Origin: an uncultured Prevotellaceae bacterium
Lineage (GTDB): Bacteria > Bacteroidota > Bacteroidia > Bacteroidales > Bacteroidaceae
Direction: 5' to 3'
DNA: 64,000 bases
Assembly (NCBI GenBank): GCA_900316985.1
Contig: ONFE01000006.1
Coordinates: 1 to 64,000, forward strand
Positions within the stretch are counted from its first letter, which is position 1. The number at the start of each line of letters is the position of its first letter. Shown here in pieces: positions 34,800 to 43,873 of this stretch. Below the pieces are notes generated by a model that worked only from the letters and a program-made list of their open reading frames with translations, was not told the origin of the DNA and did not search any database. Made by a program: the position numbers and the translations under genes.

Positions 34800-37700
34800 T
34801 TAGAATGTGATGTTGGCACCTACAGTCCAAGCGAAAGACTTCGGATAAGCTGAGAAGTCTGCACCAGGCGTCAGACCGCTAGTTTTGCTTCCGCGGATGG
34901 CTGAGTTGACCTCAGGATCATATCCGGTATAGTTTGTCAGACAGAACACATTGTTCAGCGTGCAGTAAACACGGAACTGGCTGCATGCGAATTTCTTGGT
35001 CCATTCTTGTGGGAGGGTGAAGCCGAGTGTAACGTTCTGCAGACGCAGGAAAGAACCGTCTTCAATGAAATAAGAACTCGGGACAGGGTTGTTGTCCGAC
35101 ATCGTAGTTGGTGACCAGATGGTCGCATTGGCATTCATGCTCTTCAATGTGGCATAGTCTGTGATGATTGTGCCGGTAGCTTGATCCAGATAGGTCCAAG
35201 CCTCACCGCCAAGTGTTACAGGAGACATCTCCTGGCGCAGTGCTGCCCACTGGTTACGGTAAGATTGTGAAGACACCATCTTGTCCATGTTATATACTTC
35301 ATTGCCGACAACATAGTTGAAGTTAGCCGAGAAGTCGAACCACTTGTAAGTGGCGTTAATACCGAAACCTCCAGTGAACTTGGGCTGTGTCTTACCGATG
35401 ATGGTGCGGTCGTTGTCAGCATCAATCACACCATCGCCGTTCAGGTCCTTGTACTTAGGAGCACCTGGACGCAGACCACCTCTTGAGCCAGTCGTCCCGT
35501 AGTTGTTGTTAACTACGCCCTCTTTCAGGATATAGCGTCCAGAAGAATCGAACTGGAACTGTGTCTGTCCGTTGCCGTCAATATAGGTTTCAAAGTCATC
35601 AACACCGTAAATTCCATCATACTGAAGACCCCAAACCAATCCGAGAGGCTCACCGACAATGACACGGTAGTCATCGGCACCACGCATATCGGTAGAGAAA
35701 CCACCGGAATTGAAGGACATTGAAGTTACTCCGTTGGAAAGTTTTTCTACTTTGTTCTGGTTGAGACCGATGTTGAAGTTGAAGTTCAAAGAGTAGTCTT
35801 TGTGCTGTAAAGCCACGGCATTTAAGGTTAATTCAACACCCTTGTTCGAAGTCTCACCGATGTTCTGCTGCATGGATGTGTAACCGATAGCCGTTACGGG
35901 AACCTCTACGAGCAGATCTTTCACAGTGTTCCAATAGAAGTCAAGGCTACCACTGATACGCTCACGGAAGAAGCCGAAATCAAGACCCACGTTACGGGTG
36001 ATGGTTGTTTCCCATTTAAGGTCAGGGTTAGCCAACTGAGCGTTGTTCAGTGTGTAGTGCGGGTTCTGTTGGTTACCGGCACCATAGTATTTGCTGCTTG
36101 AGTATGCCTTGTAAGTTGTCTCAAACATGGCATTGCTAATGCGGTTGTTACCGGCAGTACCGTATGAGAGACGGAACTTCAGGTTGCTCAGCCAGTTCTT
36201 GGTCTTCTCCATGAATGGCTCTTCGCTGATGCGCCAACCGAAAGCGGCTGCGGGGAAGAAGCCCCAACGGTTACCCTTTGAGAATTTGGAGCTACCATCC
36301 TCACGAACTGTGACAGTCAGCAGATAACGATCCATCAGCGTATAGTTAAGACGTCCAAAGAAAGAAACAGTACGGTCTTCCTGTCCAAGACTTGAAGAAA
36401 TGGTTTGTGCTCCTGTAGCCTTAGAGTTGTTCTGCATCGAGGCAAACATCTTCTCGGGCTTGATGTCCTTCTGGAAATACTTACCGGTCATCGACATCGT
36501 TTCACTGTTGCTGGCAACATACTCCTGACCTATCATGACATTGAGGTCGTGAACATCAGCAAACTTTTTCTTGAAGGTCAGCATGTGAGCACCGCGCAGC
36601 TTCCAAGAGTCTCTCTTGTCCCACTGGCCCATAGGCAGCGAACCACCATCCTGAACGGCCTTGCTGCTTCGTGCACCGAACCAGTCCTTCAGTTGATAGA
36701 ATGTGTAGTCATAACCGCCTTCAGCGCGATAGGTGAACAGCTTGTTGATTTTCCAGTTCAAGGCCGCGTTGAAGTTGTATTTGCGCTCGTCCTTCCGGCG
36801 CCAGTAATCATTCACGCGGTCTTTCAGCGAACGAGTACCATTGATGTACTCCTCGTATTCCTCTTCCGACATGCTACTGGGATCCACCTCAATCTGGTCA
36901 TAGAGACCGAATACAGGGCCGGTCATAATAGCATCGTAAGAACGGATCTTGTAAGAACCACCACCGGTACCTACACCCTTTGTCTCGGTGTCAGACAAAC
37001 GAGTACCGAAGTCGAGGTCAAGGTTCTTGGCAATCTCATGCTTCAGTTTGAAGTTCATGTTGTAGCGGCGGTAGCCGTTTCCTTCCATCAGGCTGTTGTC
37101 ATTGGCGTATGTTCCACTCAGCGTGAATTTTGTCTTCTCCGAACCACCGCTGATGCTCACGTTGTGGCTCATGGAGAGATCGTGGTTTCCGAACATCTCG
37201 TCCTGCCAATCATGGCCAGCCTGATATTTGTACAGGTCAAGGTCGTCGAAGGCACCATAACGCTTTTCGAAACTGCTGATACCTGAGTTTCCTTGCAAGG
37301 CCTGACGCTCATAGAGGAACATCACGTACTGGTAGGGATCCATCGTGTCGAGTTTCTTGCGAATGGTCTTACCTTGGATGTACATGTTGTAGCTCACCTG
37401 AGTCTTACCGCCCTTGGCGCCCTTTGTTGTAATCAGGATTACACCGTTAGCACCCTGCGAACCGTAGATGGCTGTAGAAGCAGCATCTTTCAATACCGTG
37501 ATGTCTTCGATGTCGGATGAAGAAATGTCGCTGATGCTTGATACGGGGAAACCGTCGACGATGTACAGCGGAGAGTTGTCACCCGTGATTGAACCGCCAC
37601 CGCGAACCTTAATCAGCATTTCGGCATCAGGCGAACCGTCGGAAGTTGTAATCTGCACACCTGCCAGTTTACCAGTAAGAGCCTCGGCGACGTTCGTGAC

Positions 37701-38048
37701 AGGAACCTTAGCCAGATCAGAGCCCTTAACGGTCGTAACGGCACCCGTCAAATCCTTTTTGCGGGCTGTACCGTAACCGATGACCACCACTTCGTTAAGG
37801 CTGGCGGCTTCGTCTTCTAGCACTACGTTAATCACACTCTTACCTTTGGCATCCACCGTCTGCGTTTTCATACCAACGTATGAAATAGTCAGTTGGCCAT
37901 TGCCGGTAAGGTTGATGGAGAAGTTACCGTCAAGGTCGGTTACAGCACCGCCTTTGCCGCCTTTCTCCTGGACAGTCGCACCGATGATGGCTTCACCCGT
38001 GGCGTCCTTCACTGTTCCCTTCACTGTTTGCGCTGAAGCAGAGCCCAT
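34800..38048 (-). CDS. SusC-family TonB-dependent receptor of the pectin cluster, signal peptide apparently missing
   Basis: A 1082-aa protein with the carboxypeptidase-like extension (TVKGTVKDATGEAIIGATV), TonB-box region (LNEVVVIGYGTARKKD), plug (PLYIVDGFPV, VLKDAASTAIYGSQGANGV) and beta-barrel ending in VGANITF. The only start, ATG 38048, gives MGSASAQTVKG. That is the cleavage end of a signal peptide without a basic or hydrophobic part, and the preceding in-frame codons contain TAG. A consensus promoter lies about 125 bp upstream. Either the 5' end has been deleted or frameshifted, or the base calls are wrong. As written, export is doubtful. Predicted partner of the SusD gene downstream. 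Confidence 0.92.
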   Translation of the reverse strand: MGSASAQTVKGTVKDATGEAIIGATVQEKGGKGGAVTDLDGNFSINLTGNGQLTISYVGMKTQTVDAKGKSVINVVLEDEAASLNEVVVIGYGTARKKDLTGAVTTVKGSDLAKVPVTNVAEALTGKLAGVQITTSDGSPDAEMLIKVRGGGSITGDNSPLYIVDGFPVSSISDISSSDIEDITVLKDAASTAIYGSQGANGVILITTKGAKGGKTQVSYNMYIQGKTIRKKLDTMDPYQYVMFLYERQALQGNSGISSFEKRYGAFDDLDLYKYQAGHDWQDEMFGNHDLSMSHNVSISGGSEKTKFTLSGTYANDNSLMEGNGYRRYNMNFKLKHEIAKNLDLDFGTRLSDTETKGVGTGGGSYKIRSYDAIMTGPVFGLYDQIEVDPSSMSEEEYEEYINGTRSLKDRVNDYWRRKDERKYNFNAALNWKINKLFTYRAEGGYDYTFYQLKDWFGARSSKAVQDGGSLPMGQWDKRDSWKLRGAHMLTFKKKFADVHDLNVMIGQEYVASNSETMSMTGKYFQKDIKPEKMFASMQNNSKATGAQTISSSLGQEDRTVSFFGRLNYTLMDRYLLTVTVREDGSSKFSKGNRWGFFPAAAFGWRISEEPFMEKTKNWLSNLKFRLSYGTAGNNRISNAMFETTYKAYSSSKYYGAGNQQNPHYTLNNAQLANPDLKWETTITRNVGLDFGFFRERISGSLDFYWNTVKDLLVEVPVTAIGYTSMQQNIGETSNKGVELTLNAVALQHKDYSLNFNFNIGLNQNKVEKLSNGVTSMSFNSGGFSTDMRGADDYRVIVGEPLGLVWGLQYDGIYGVDDFETYIDGNGQTQFQFDSSGRYILKEGVVNNNYGTTGSRGGLRPGAPKYKDLNGDGVIDADNDRTIIGKTQPKFTGGFGINATYKWFDFSANFNYVVGNEVYNMDKMVSSQSYRNQWAALRQEMSPVTLGGEAWTYLDQATGTIITDYATLKSMNANATIWSPTTMSDNNPVPSSYFIEDGSFLRLQNVTLGFTLPQEWTKKFACSQFRVYCTLNNVFCLTNYTGYDPEVNSAIRGSKTSGLTPGADFSAYPKSFAWTVGANITF

Positions 38049-38172
38049 GATACACTACCAGACATAGATATTTTATTTAATTAGACATGTAGATTCAGCT
38101 TGTCAAACTTGTTGCCAGCTAGATTCCGATTTGTTTTATAATAGATTTAGAAAATCTTAATATTAAGTTTTG

Positions 38173-38204
38173 CAAAGATAAGTATTTTAATAATTTTATG
38201 CAAA
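38173..38204 (-). promoter_or_regulatory. Promoter of the pectin SusC operon
   Basis: On the minus strand: TTTG (38204-38201), 20 bp, TATCTTTG (38180-38173). It leaves a leader of about 118 nt before ATG 38048. The LacI-type palindrome lies 26 bp upstream of the -33 box. Confidence 0.75.
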
Positions 38205-38229
38205 TGTTTTAATGAAAAGTTTAATAAAA

Positions 38230-38253
38230 CTTCCCGTAAACGTTTGCGGGAAG
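38230..38253. promoter_or_regulatory. 24-bp palindromic operator candidate
   Basis: A near-perfect 24-bp palindrome (one mismatch) with core GTAAACGTTTGC. The AAACGTTT centre is typical of LacI/GalR-family operators. It lies just upstream of the SusC promoter. A related site, GTAAACGTTTAC, precedes the 43874 gene. As RNA it could also form a hairpin, but no T-tract follows. Confidence 0.6.
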
Positions 38254-38286
38254 CCAGATGATAAATGTTTTTGTGGGATTTAAAAT

Positions 38287-38323
38287 AATTAGGGGCGCAA
38301 AATTTATATTTGCGTCCCTAATT
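38287..38323 (-). terminator. Terminator after the pectin methylesterase gene
   Basis: AATTAGGGGCGCAAA (38287-38301) and TTTGCGTCCCTAATT (38309-38323) pair over 15 bp with one mismatch. On the minus strand it lies 10-21 bp after the methylesterase stops and is followed by ATTATTTTA. Confidence 0.8.
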
Positions 38324-38332
38324 AAATAGTAT

Positions 38333-41300
38333 TTATGTGAACGTTATTTCACGTACTTCTTTCCGTTGATGATAACAATACGAATTGCTCACCCGTTGTC
38401 CGGCAGTGTTGTAGATACCTTCCGACTGCTGCTGAAAGCCGGAGGCATTGACGGCGTTGATGCCGGTAGTGCCATAGCCGATGCGCTCCTTGAACAGTTC
38501 GGGTGCATCCTCAAACACTTTCTCCTTGGTGTAATTGGCAGCTTCTGTGGCGTCAATGATGGTCTCGTATTGCTTGTTGCCTGTGCTGTGAGTGAAATTG
38601 ATGACGTTGCTGGCGGGAGAAATGTTCTTGCCGCTTTCGTCCATCGTGTTATACTCATAGAAACCGTCGGCAGCGCTGTTCATTCCAGCAACGGTGAAGC
38701 GGGTGCTTGCGAGTTTGCTGGGCTGCTTCAGGGTAGTGTTCAGCCAGCGCAGGTATGAAGGACTACCCCAAGAACGGCCGAAGTTGAAGCCGGCAGAGTG
38801 GGTGTCGATGGTGCAGTTCTGCATCACGTAGCCGTATTTCTTGGCTCCGTTAGGAGCAGCAATCGTGACGTCGCCCTTTCCTTCTGCCATTTCGCGGCTC
38901 TCGTTGTAGAAGAGTACGTTGTCGAAGAACACGTCGCCACCACCGCAGACATAATCAACCAGACCGTGAATCTCGCAGTCTACAAAGTAGAACTGTCCAT
39001 TGTTGTTATTGCTGTAGTAGGTGTCCTGATAGGAGAGCAGGGTTACGTTCTTGCAAACGGTATAGTTACCCTTGTCCTGCAAACAGACGGCACGTCCGGC
39101 ATCAGCCGATGCTTTTCCTGTATTGGGATCATAATATGGGTACTCGTTCTTCAGCGTCAAGTTCTCCAGCATCAGGTACTTGCTTGTATTCAGCAAGGTG
39201 GCTGTTATTCCGATACCTTCTTTGGTTGGTCTGTTCTTGATAATCACTCCATCCTGGCTCTCACCCTTGATGGTGATGTTGTCGCGACCAATCGTGGTAA
39301 GTGTCCTCTGTTCCAGATCGTATGTGCCGTTCGGCAGGTTGATGGTCACGACATCAGAACCGGGAACGCCGTTGGCTGCATCAAGTGCATCGAGGAAACT
39401 GCTTGCATCACCGGCAAAGACAGTGAACGTGTTGCCTTCCCTGATGTAGTTGACAGAACTGGTGTTCAGCACGGTAATGCCGTGCAGGTATGCTGTACCG
39501 TTGAAGGTAAGCGTCAGCGTGCCTGCCTCGCCTTCGTATTCGATAGACTGCATGCCGCCGTCGGTCTCCACCAAATCACTTTCTATGGTAGCGCCGTTTG
39601 AGGCATTGATGGGGTTACCCTTACTGTATTTGCAAAGGCTTAGGGTTACGGTTGCCTTCTTGCCAACGAGCAACTCAATCTTGTCGCCATTGTTGAATAC
39701 CCAACCATGCTGATTGTCGTGCCATATACCAGAACCAATGGAGTTAAAGCCCTCATGGTCGGCATCGTCGAAATTAACATTGGTCAGGTCGAAGGTGTAT
39801 TTCTTACTATCGCTCGGCACTTCGATTTCTGTCTCAACTGCATAGAGGCTGATGTTGCCGGTCACGGCATCGGTAGTCTTGTACTTTGCTCCCACATAGT
39901 TCTGCTTGAACCATCCGCGGGCCTTATAGCCTTCCTGGGCTCCGGTCACGGTTTCAATGTTAACGCCAAATTCTCCGATTTCGGCATCCTTCTCAACGGT
40001 CTGGGTGCCGATGGCCGTTCCATCGAGACCGTAGTAGGTCAGTGTGAAGTCGGGCTTCTGAACGATGTTCAGGATATAGTTGATGGCGGTTGCACCGGCA
40101 GTCATCGGGATGGTCACCTTGCACGAAGTCTCGGTCGATTCATAGGAAACTGTGCCGATTTCGCCGCTGGCGGCCGAGATGTCGGTCAATGGATTGCTTT
40201 CGCTTACCATCGTGGCAGTCTTCGAGAGTTCCACGGTTCCCACGAAATCAGAGCCGTCGGCCTCGAAGATATCGTCGGCAGCATATTCCGTTCCGTTCAT
40301 CTTGAACGATGCCAGGATAGGCAGGTCTTTCTCGGTTCCGCTCAGGGTTCCTTCGATGACGATGTCGCAGAAACCAACTTGCTTGTTGTTGTCAAGACTG
40401 TAGAGATTCAGCTTCAGTCCGCATTGTCCTTCAGCAACGGTTGCACCGGTAACGTCGAATGAATACTCCGAATACTTGGCGTCCGTCTCTCCTTCCTTGG
40501 GGTTGGTGCCGTCGTTACGGTTTGGTATTCTGCCAGTTGCCAGACTCACGGTCGTCTCATCAGGATTCATCCATGCAATGTCAACAGCGCCGCCGTTGGT
40601 GCCGTAGCGGGTAGACTTGAACGATACCTTGGTCGGGGTGAATGTGAAGCCGGGCTTCGGGATAATCAGGAAACTGATATCGTTCGTTGCTCCTGCTGCA
40701 GATTCCTTGGCAGCAGGTTGGAAAGCCGTCTGCACCATTTCTGCCATGCCATTAGGATTCTTCTTTCCTATTATACTCAAGTTCTCGCCATAAACCACCT
40801 TGCTCGAAAGGAAGTAGTCGGCATCATCGCCAAAGTTGGCAGTCTGCCCATCAGTACCCAAATTGAATGGGAAGGTAGCTGTCACGGCCTCATTGTCAAG
40901 TGTGGTTGCTTCCTTCGGAGCATACTGAGTAACAGAGATAGCGTTAATATAGTTGCTACCGCTGGTTGATACAACTGATACATAGCCTTTCTCAGCATCA
41001 GCTGTCGTGGCTTTATACTCGGTATCCTTTTCTGTAGCATCCTTGCCTCCAACGCTATAGCTGAAATAGCCGGGATAGCCGAAGACAGAAACCAGGTCAC
41101 CTTTGTTCTTGACAGGTATCCGCATCTCTACGCCTTTACCTACTTGGTAGCTATTGTCATTGTTCTTGATTTGACCGCCATTATAGACAATCGTCATCTC
41201 AATACCTTCTACATTGGAGGCCATCGTTTCGGCAGTATAAGCTCCGCCATCAGCCTTGGGTGAGAGTTGGGCACAGTTGTTGACGAAGTCCCAAGTGGCA

Positions 41301-42415
41301 GTGATATCTTGAGCTATAGGCTCGTCACCGCCTTCTACAACAGGCAGGGTGATGGTCAGTGCGTTCCAATAGTTATTGCTGACTTGTGCAATCTCTGCCG
41401 TGGTATTTTCTGATGTAGCAGTATAGATAGCCGTGTTGCCATCGGCAGTGCCTTGTTCACCGTTGAAAGTGACAGACGTAGCGTCGTTGTAAGTCGTAAC
41501 GGCGATGGTAGCGCCCTTAGCAGAAGGAACGGTTACCTTTGTGCCATTGTTTACTTGATGCCAACCGCTTCCGTTGTGGGCAAACTTACCACTGGTAGCG
41601 TTCACATCTACCTTCACATCGATGCTCTTGCCGTTAACGGTAGTCTGTGTGACGATGATGTCAGTTTTTCCCTGAATGTTGTACTTCGGGTTGTCATTGT
41701 AGCCGCCCAGGTCGAAACTGATGGTGACGGCTTCTGTACGGTCGCTGAGGTTCATTTCATTCTGGGTGAATACTGCGGTCAGTGTCATGTCAGACTCAGG
41801 AGTAATCTCTGTGCCAACGGTATAGGTCTGTGTACCGTCGTTCCAACCGGTCAGCGTGTAGCCTTCCTTATAGAGTGTGTAGTTCTTAGGTGCAGTATAT
41901 TTGCTTCCGGCTTCCACCTCAATTGCTTTGGGTGCGTTGCCCGAACCTTCGCCGGCGGCAAAGGAAATATTATAGTTCGTCACCTCTGCGGGGATGTCTG
42001 CAGGATCAATAGCCTCAACAGCAAAGTACGGGTTATAGTTGGCATTGCTGAAATGAAGTGTAGTAGGTTCGTTCACGCGGTAGTAAGTAGAAACCACATT
42101 GTCGTGATTGCTGCTCCACTTGGCGCCCATAGTGTTCAGTTTTGCAACCTCTGTACCTTCAGCGTTGGTCACCGTGATGTCATTGCCGTAGTCGTGAGTG
42201 GCATAAGTGATCTTCACTGTTCCTTCAACAGGAACACTTGCAGTAAAGTTGCTCCATCCGTAAGAAGTACCGTGCCACTTACCTTTCAGTGTGGCTGCTG
42301 CATTCTCTGCATCGTCTGTCTGGCTGATAGTTCCGTCTTCTGCAACCGAAATATAAACGTTACTCTCTGTTGCCAGAGCCTGTAACTGTGTCTTCCTCGT
42401 CTTCGATAATCTCAC
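38333..42415 (-). CDS. Giant CE8 pectin methylesterase, C-terminal reading frame (frameshifted)
   Basis: 1360 codons. Order: beta-rich modules; an InlB/Flg_new-like repeat near residues 150-217 (EGYTLTGWNDGTQTYTVGTE) and another mid-protein (KARGWFKQNYVGAKY); then a CE8 domain from about residue 987 with SYQDTYYS (about 1130), VDYVCGGGDVFFDN and FGRSWG, the oxyanion Gln, the Asp pair and the Arg. It removes methyl groups from homogalacturonan so lyases can act. There is no signal peptide: the frame begins inside the end of the 42360-43640 frame, with which it almost certainly forms one protein of about 1770 aa. Near the C-terminus a second shift diverts the frame; the alternative frame reads IVIINGKKYVK and stops at 38344, restoring the usual tail. 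Confidence 0.85.
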   Translation of the reverse strand: MRLSKTRKTQLQALATESNVYISVAEDGTISQTDDAENAAATLKGKWHGTSYGWSNFTASVPVEGTVKITYATHDYGNDITVTNAEGTEVAKLNTMGAKWSSNHDNVVSTYYRVNEPTTLHFSNANYNPYFAVEAIDPADIPAEVTNYNISFAAGEGSGNAPKAIEVEAGSKYTAPKNYTLYKEGYTLTGWNDGTQTYTVGTEITPESDMTLTAVFTQNEMNLSDRTEAVTISFDLGGYNDNPKYNIQGKTDIIVTQTTVNGKSIDVKVDVNATSGKFAHNGSGWHQVNNGTKVTVPSAKGATIAVTTYNDATSVTFNGEQGTADGNTAIYTATSENTTAEIAQVSNNYWNALTITLPVVEGGDEPIAQDITATWDFVNNCAQLSPKADGGAYTAETMASNVEGIEMTIVYNGGQIKNNDNSYQVGKGVEMRIPVKNKGDLVSVFGYPGYFSYSVGGKDATEKDTEYKATTADAEKGYVSVVSTSGSNYINAISVTQYAPKEATTLDNEAVTATFPFNLGTDGQTANFGDDADYFLSSKVVYGENLSIIGKKNPNGMAEMVQTAFQPAAKESAAGATNDISFLIIPKPGFTFTPTKVSFKSTRYGTNGGAVDIAWMNPDETTVSLATGRIPNRNDGTNPKEGETDAKYSEYSFDVTGATVAEGQCGLKLNLYSLDNNKQVGFCDIVIEGTLSGTEKDLPILASFKMNGTEYAADDIFEADGSDFVGTVELSKTATMVSESNPLTDISAASGEIGTVSYESTETSCKVTIPMTAGATAINYILNIVQKPDFTLTYYGLDGTAIGTQTVEKDAEIGEFGVNIETVTGAQEGYKARGWFKQNYVGAKYKTTDAVTGNISLYAVETEIEVPSDSKKYTFDLTNVNFDDADHEGFNSIGSGIWHDNQHGWVFNNGDKIELLVGKKATVTLSLCKYSKGNPINASNGATIESDLVETDGGMQSIEYEGEAGTLTLTFNGTAYLHGITVLNTSSVNYIREGNTFTVFAGDASSFLDALDAANGVPGSDVVTINLPNGTYDLEQRTLTTIGRDNITIKGESQDGVIIKNRPTKEGIGITATLLNTSKYLMLENLTLKNEYPYYDPNTGKASADAGRAVCLQDKGNYTVCKNVTLLSYQDTYYSNNNNGQFYFVDCEIHGLVDYVCGGGDVFFDNVLFYNESREMAEGKGDVTIAAPNGAKKYGYVMQNCTIDTHSAGFNFGRSWGSPSYLRWLNTTLKQPSKLASTRFTVAGMNSAADGFYEYNTMDESGKNISPASNVINFTHSTGNKQYETIIDATEAANYTKEKVFEDAPELFKERIGYGTTGINAVNASGFQQQSEGIYNTAGQRVSNSYCYHQRKEVREITFT

Positions 42416-43640
42416 CTAATGTAAGCGAGATGTCATCTATACGACCGTTGCTTGCGGATGTCATCATGAAAGTGATGTCAAGAGTAGCAGTGTTAGTAGG
42501 AACAGTAATCTCGCGAGTGTAAAGTTTCTCATCAGTCTCATCTTTAACAGCATCAGCTATTACCACGCCCTCAACAGTTGTAGAAACACTCATTCCACCC
42601 TGATTGGTGTGATATGTCAGAATAAGTTTCGCAGCCTTGTTCTCGAGTGAGGCAAGACTTATGTTGCTTGCTGTAAAAGAACCATTGCTTTTGGCTACGA
42701 GCAGTTCAGGCGATGTACCACCGGCAGTGTTCTGTTCGTATATCTTTGTTGTGCTGTTGCCGTCACCATTTTCTTCAGAGTAGTTGTAGTTCTTCTTTGA
42801 TGGAACCTCATTCACATCATACTTACTCCAGTCTTCTGTCCAAGGCAGTGAGAGTGCTGCGGTAGAGAGATTTACAGTAATGTTATAAGAAGCCGTTGCC
42901 GACTTATAAATATCCGTTTTTGCAGCCGTAGCGATAATCGTTGCATTTCCTGCCGATATTATTTCCACTTCACCGGTGGTCTCATTTACACTTGCAACTT
43001 TTGGTGCGCTTGAAGAGTATGTTATGGCACCGTCGCCATCATACGACAATGTAGGAGGTGTGAAGTCATCACCCTCCGTCACGGTAAACTCTGTCTCAGA
43101 GAAAGACATTGCAGGGGTGAGAAGCGTAGATGTGCTAGCAGAAACATATTCTACATAAATCTTGCTAATACCTGTCTTTCCGCTTGCTTTATTATCCAAT
43201 GTGAGAGAAGTCTTGTCGGTAGCAGTAGTAGTGAAGGTCTCTGTTTCTCCCTTAGCCACTTTTGCCGACGTTCCCGGTGTGGAATAATCTGATGTCCAGT
43301 CGCCTCCCGGCTCATCAAAGTTGTAACTGTTAGTGAGGGTGAGTACCACCTTCGTGATGTAACCAGTTACATTCTCAGAAAGCGCAATTGTCAATGAGCC
43401 ATTTTTATATATGCTCATCTCTCCTTTCTTAGCATAGCCCAAACCAGATGTGACAACGATGTCACCCTGACTGATGTTCATGTTGCCACCAGTACTACTT
43501 GTACCACCAGCGGTCACCGTGATATTGTCCCATGCGTTGCCGACAAGGTCGATAGTCTCGGTCTTGTCTTCTGCAAAAGATGTACCGCACAGCATCACAA
43601 GCATGCCAAGAAGCATCATACGTAAATAATTGTACTTCAT
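42360..43640 (-). CDS. N-terminal part of the giant pectin methylesterase (frameshifted)
   Basis: 426 codons: signal peptide MKYNYLRMMLLGMLVMLCGTSFA, a beta-sandwich module, a bacterial Ig-like (BIG2) domain (APKVASVNETTGEVEIISAGNATI) and a second carbohydrate-module-like region (LPWTEDWSKYDVNEVP, ASNGRIDDISLTLGEI). It stops at 42360 just after an acidic linker (EIIEDEEDTVTG), overlapping by 56 bp the frame that continues with methylesterase modules. No slippery heptamer is visible, so a single-base indel near 42360-42375 is more likely than programmed frameshifting. A -7 box CAAAGATA (43746-43753, TATCTTTG on minus) gives it its own promoter. Confidence 0.82.
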   Translation of the reverse strand: MKYNYLRMMLLGMLVMLCGTSFAEDKTETIDLVGNAWDNITVTAGGTSSTGGNMNISQGDIVVTSGLGYAKKGEMSIYKNGSLTIALSENVTGYITKVVLTLTNSYNFDEPGGDWTSDYSTPGTSAKVAKGETETFTTTATDKTSLTLDNKASGKTGISKIYVEYVSASTSTLLTPAMSFSETEFTVTEGDDFTPPTLSYDGDGAITYSSSAPKVASVNETTGEVEIISAGNATIIATAAKTDIYKSATASYNITVNLSTAALSLPWTEDWSKYDVNEVPSKKNYNYSEENGDGNSTTKIYEQNTAGGTSPELLVAKSNGSFTASNISLASLENKAAKLILTYHTNQGGMSVSTTVEGVVIADAVKDETDEKLYTREITVPTNTATLDITFMMTSASNGRIDDISLTLGEIIEDEEDTVTGSGNRE

Positions 43641-43844
43641 TTGCTTTAGGTTTTTAAGTTAAATATAAAATTAATAATGTATATACCTTATTAAAATAGT
43701 AGATCAGATTGATTGTTTCTGTAACAATTATTGTAGTTCGCGGTGCAAAGATAATGATTTCTTTTGAATTGCTGTTATGTTTTTTGTTAATTTTCTGCTA
43801 AAACTGTTTTTTCATTAATCAATTGTCATTCAGCAATTTGTTAC

Positions 43845-43870
43845 GTAAACGTTTACATAAAAAACGTTTT
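43845..43870 (+). promoter_or_regulatory. Palindromic operator candidates before the 43874 gene
   Basis: GTAAACGTTTAC (43845-43856) is a perfect 12-bp palindrome of LacI/GalR operator type, followed at once by AAAACGTTTT (43861-43870), a second palindrome with the same ACGT centre. They lie within 30 bp of the ATG, where a bound repressor would block transcription. Compare the site at 38230-38253. Confidence 0.6.
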
Positions 43871-43873
43871 AAT

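Noticed and set aside
42360-42415. Programmed ribosomal frameshifting in the methylesterase
   Set aside because: No slippery heptamer or downstream pseudoknot was found at the overlap. A second unrelated shift near 38.37 kb favours indels.
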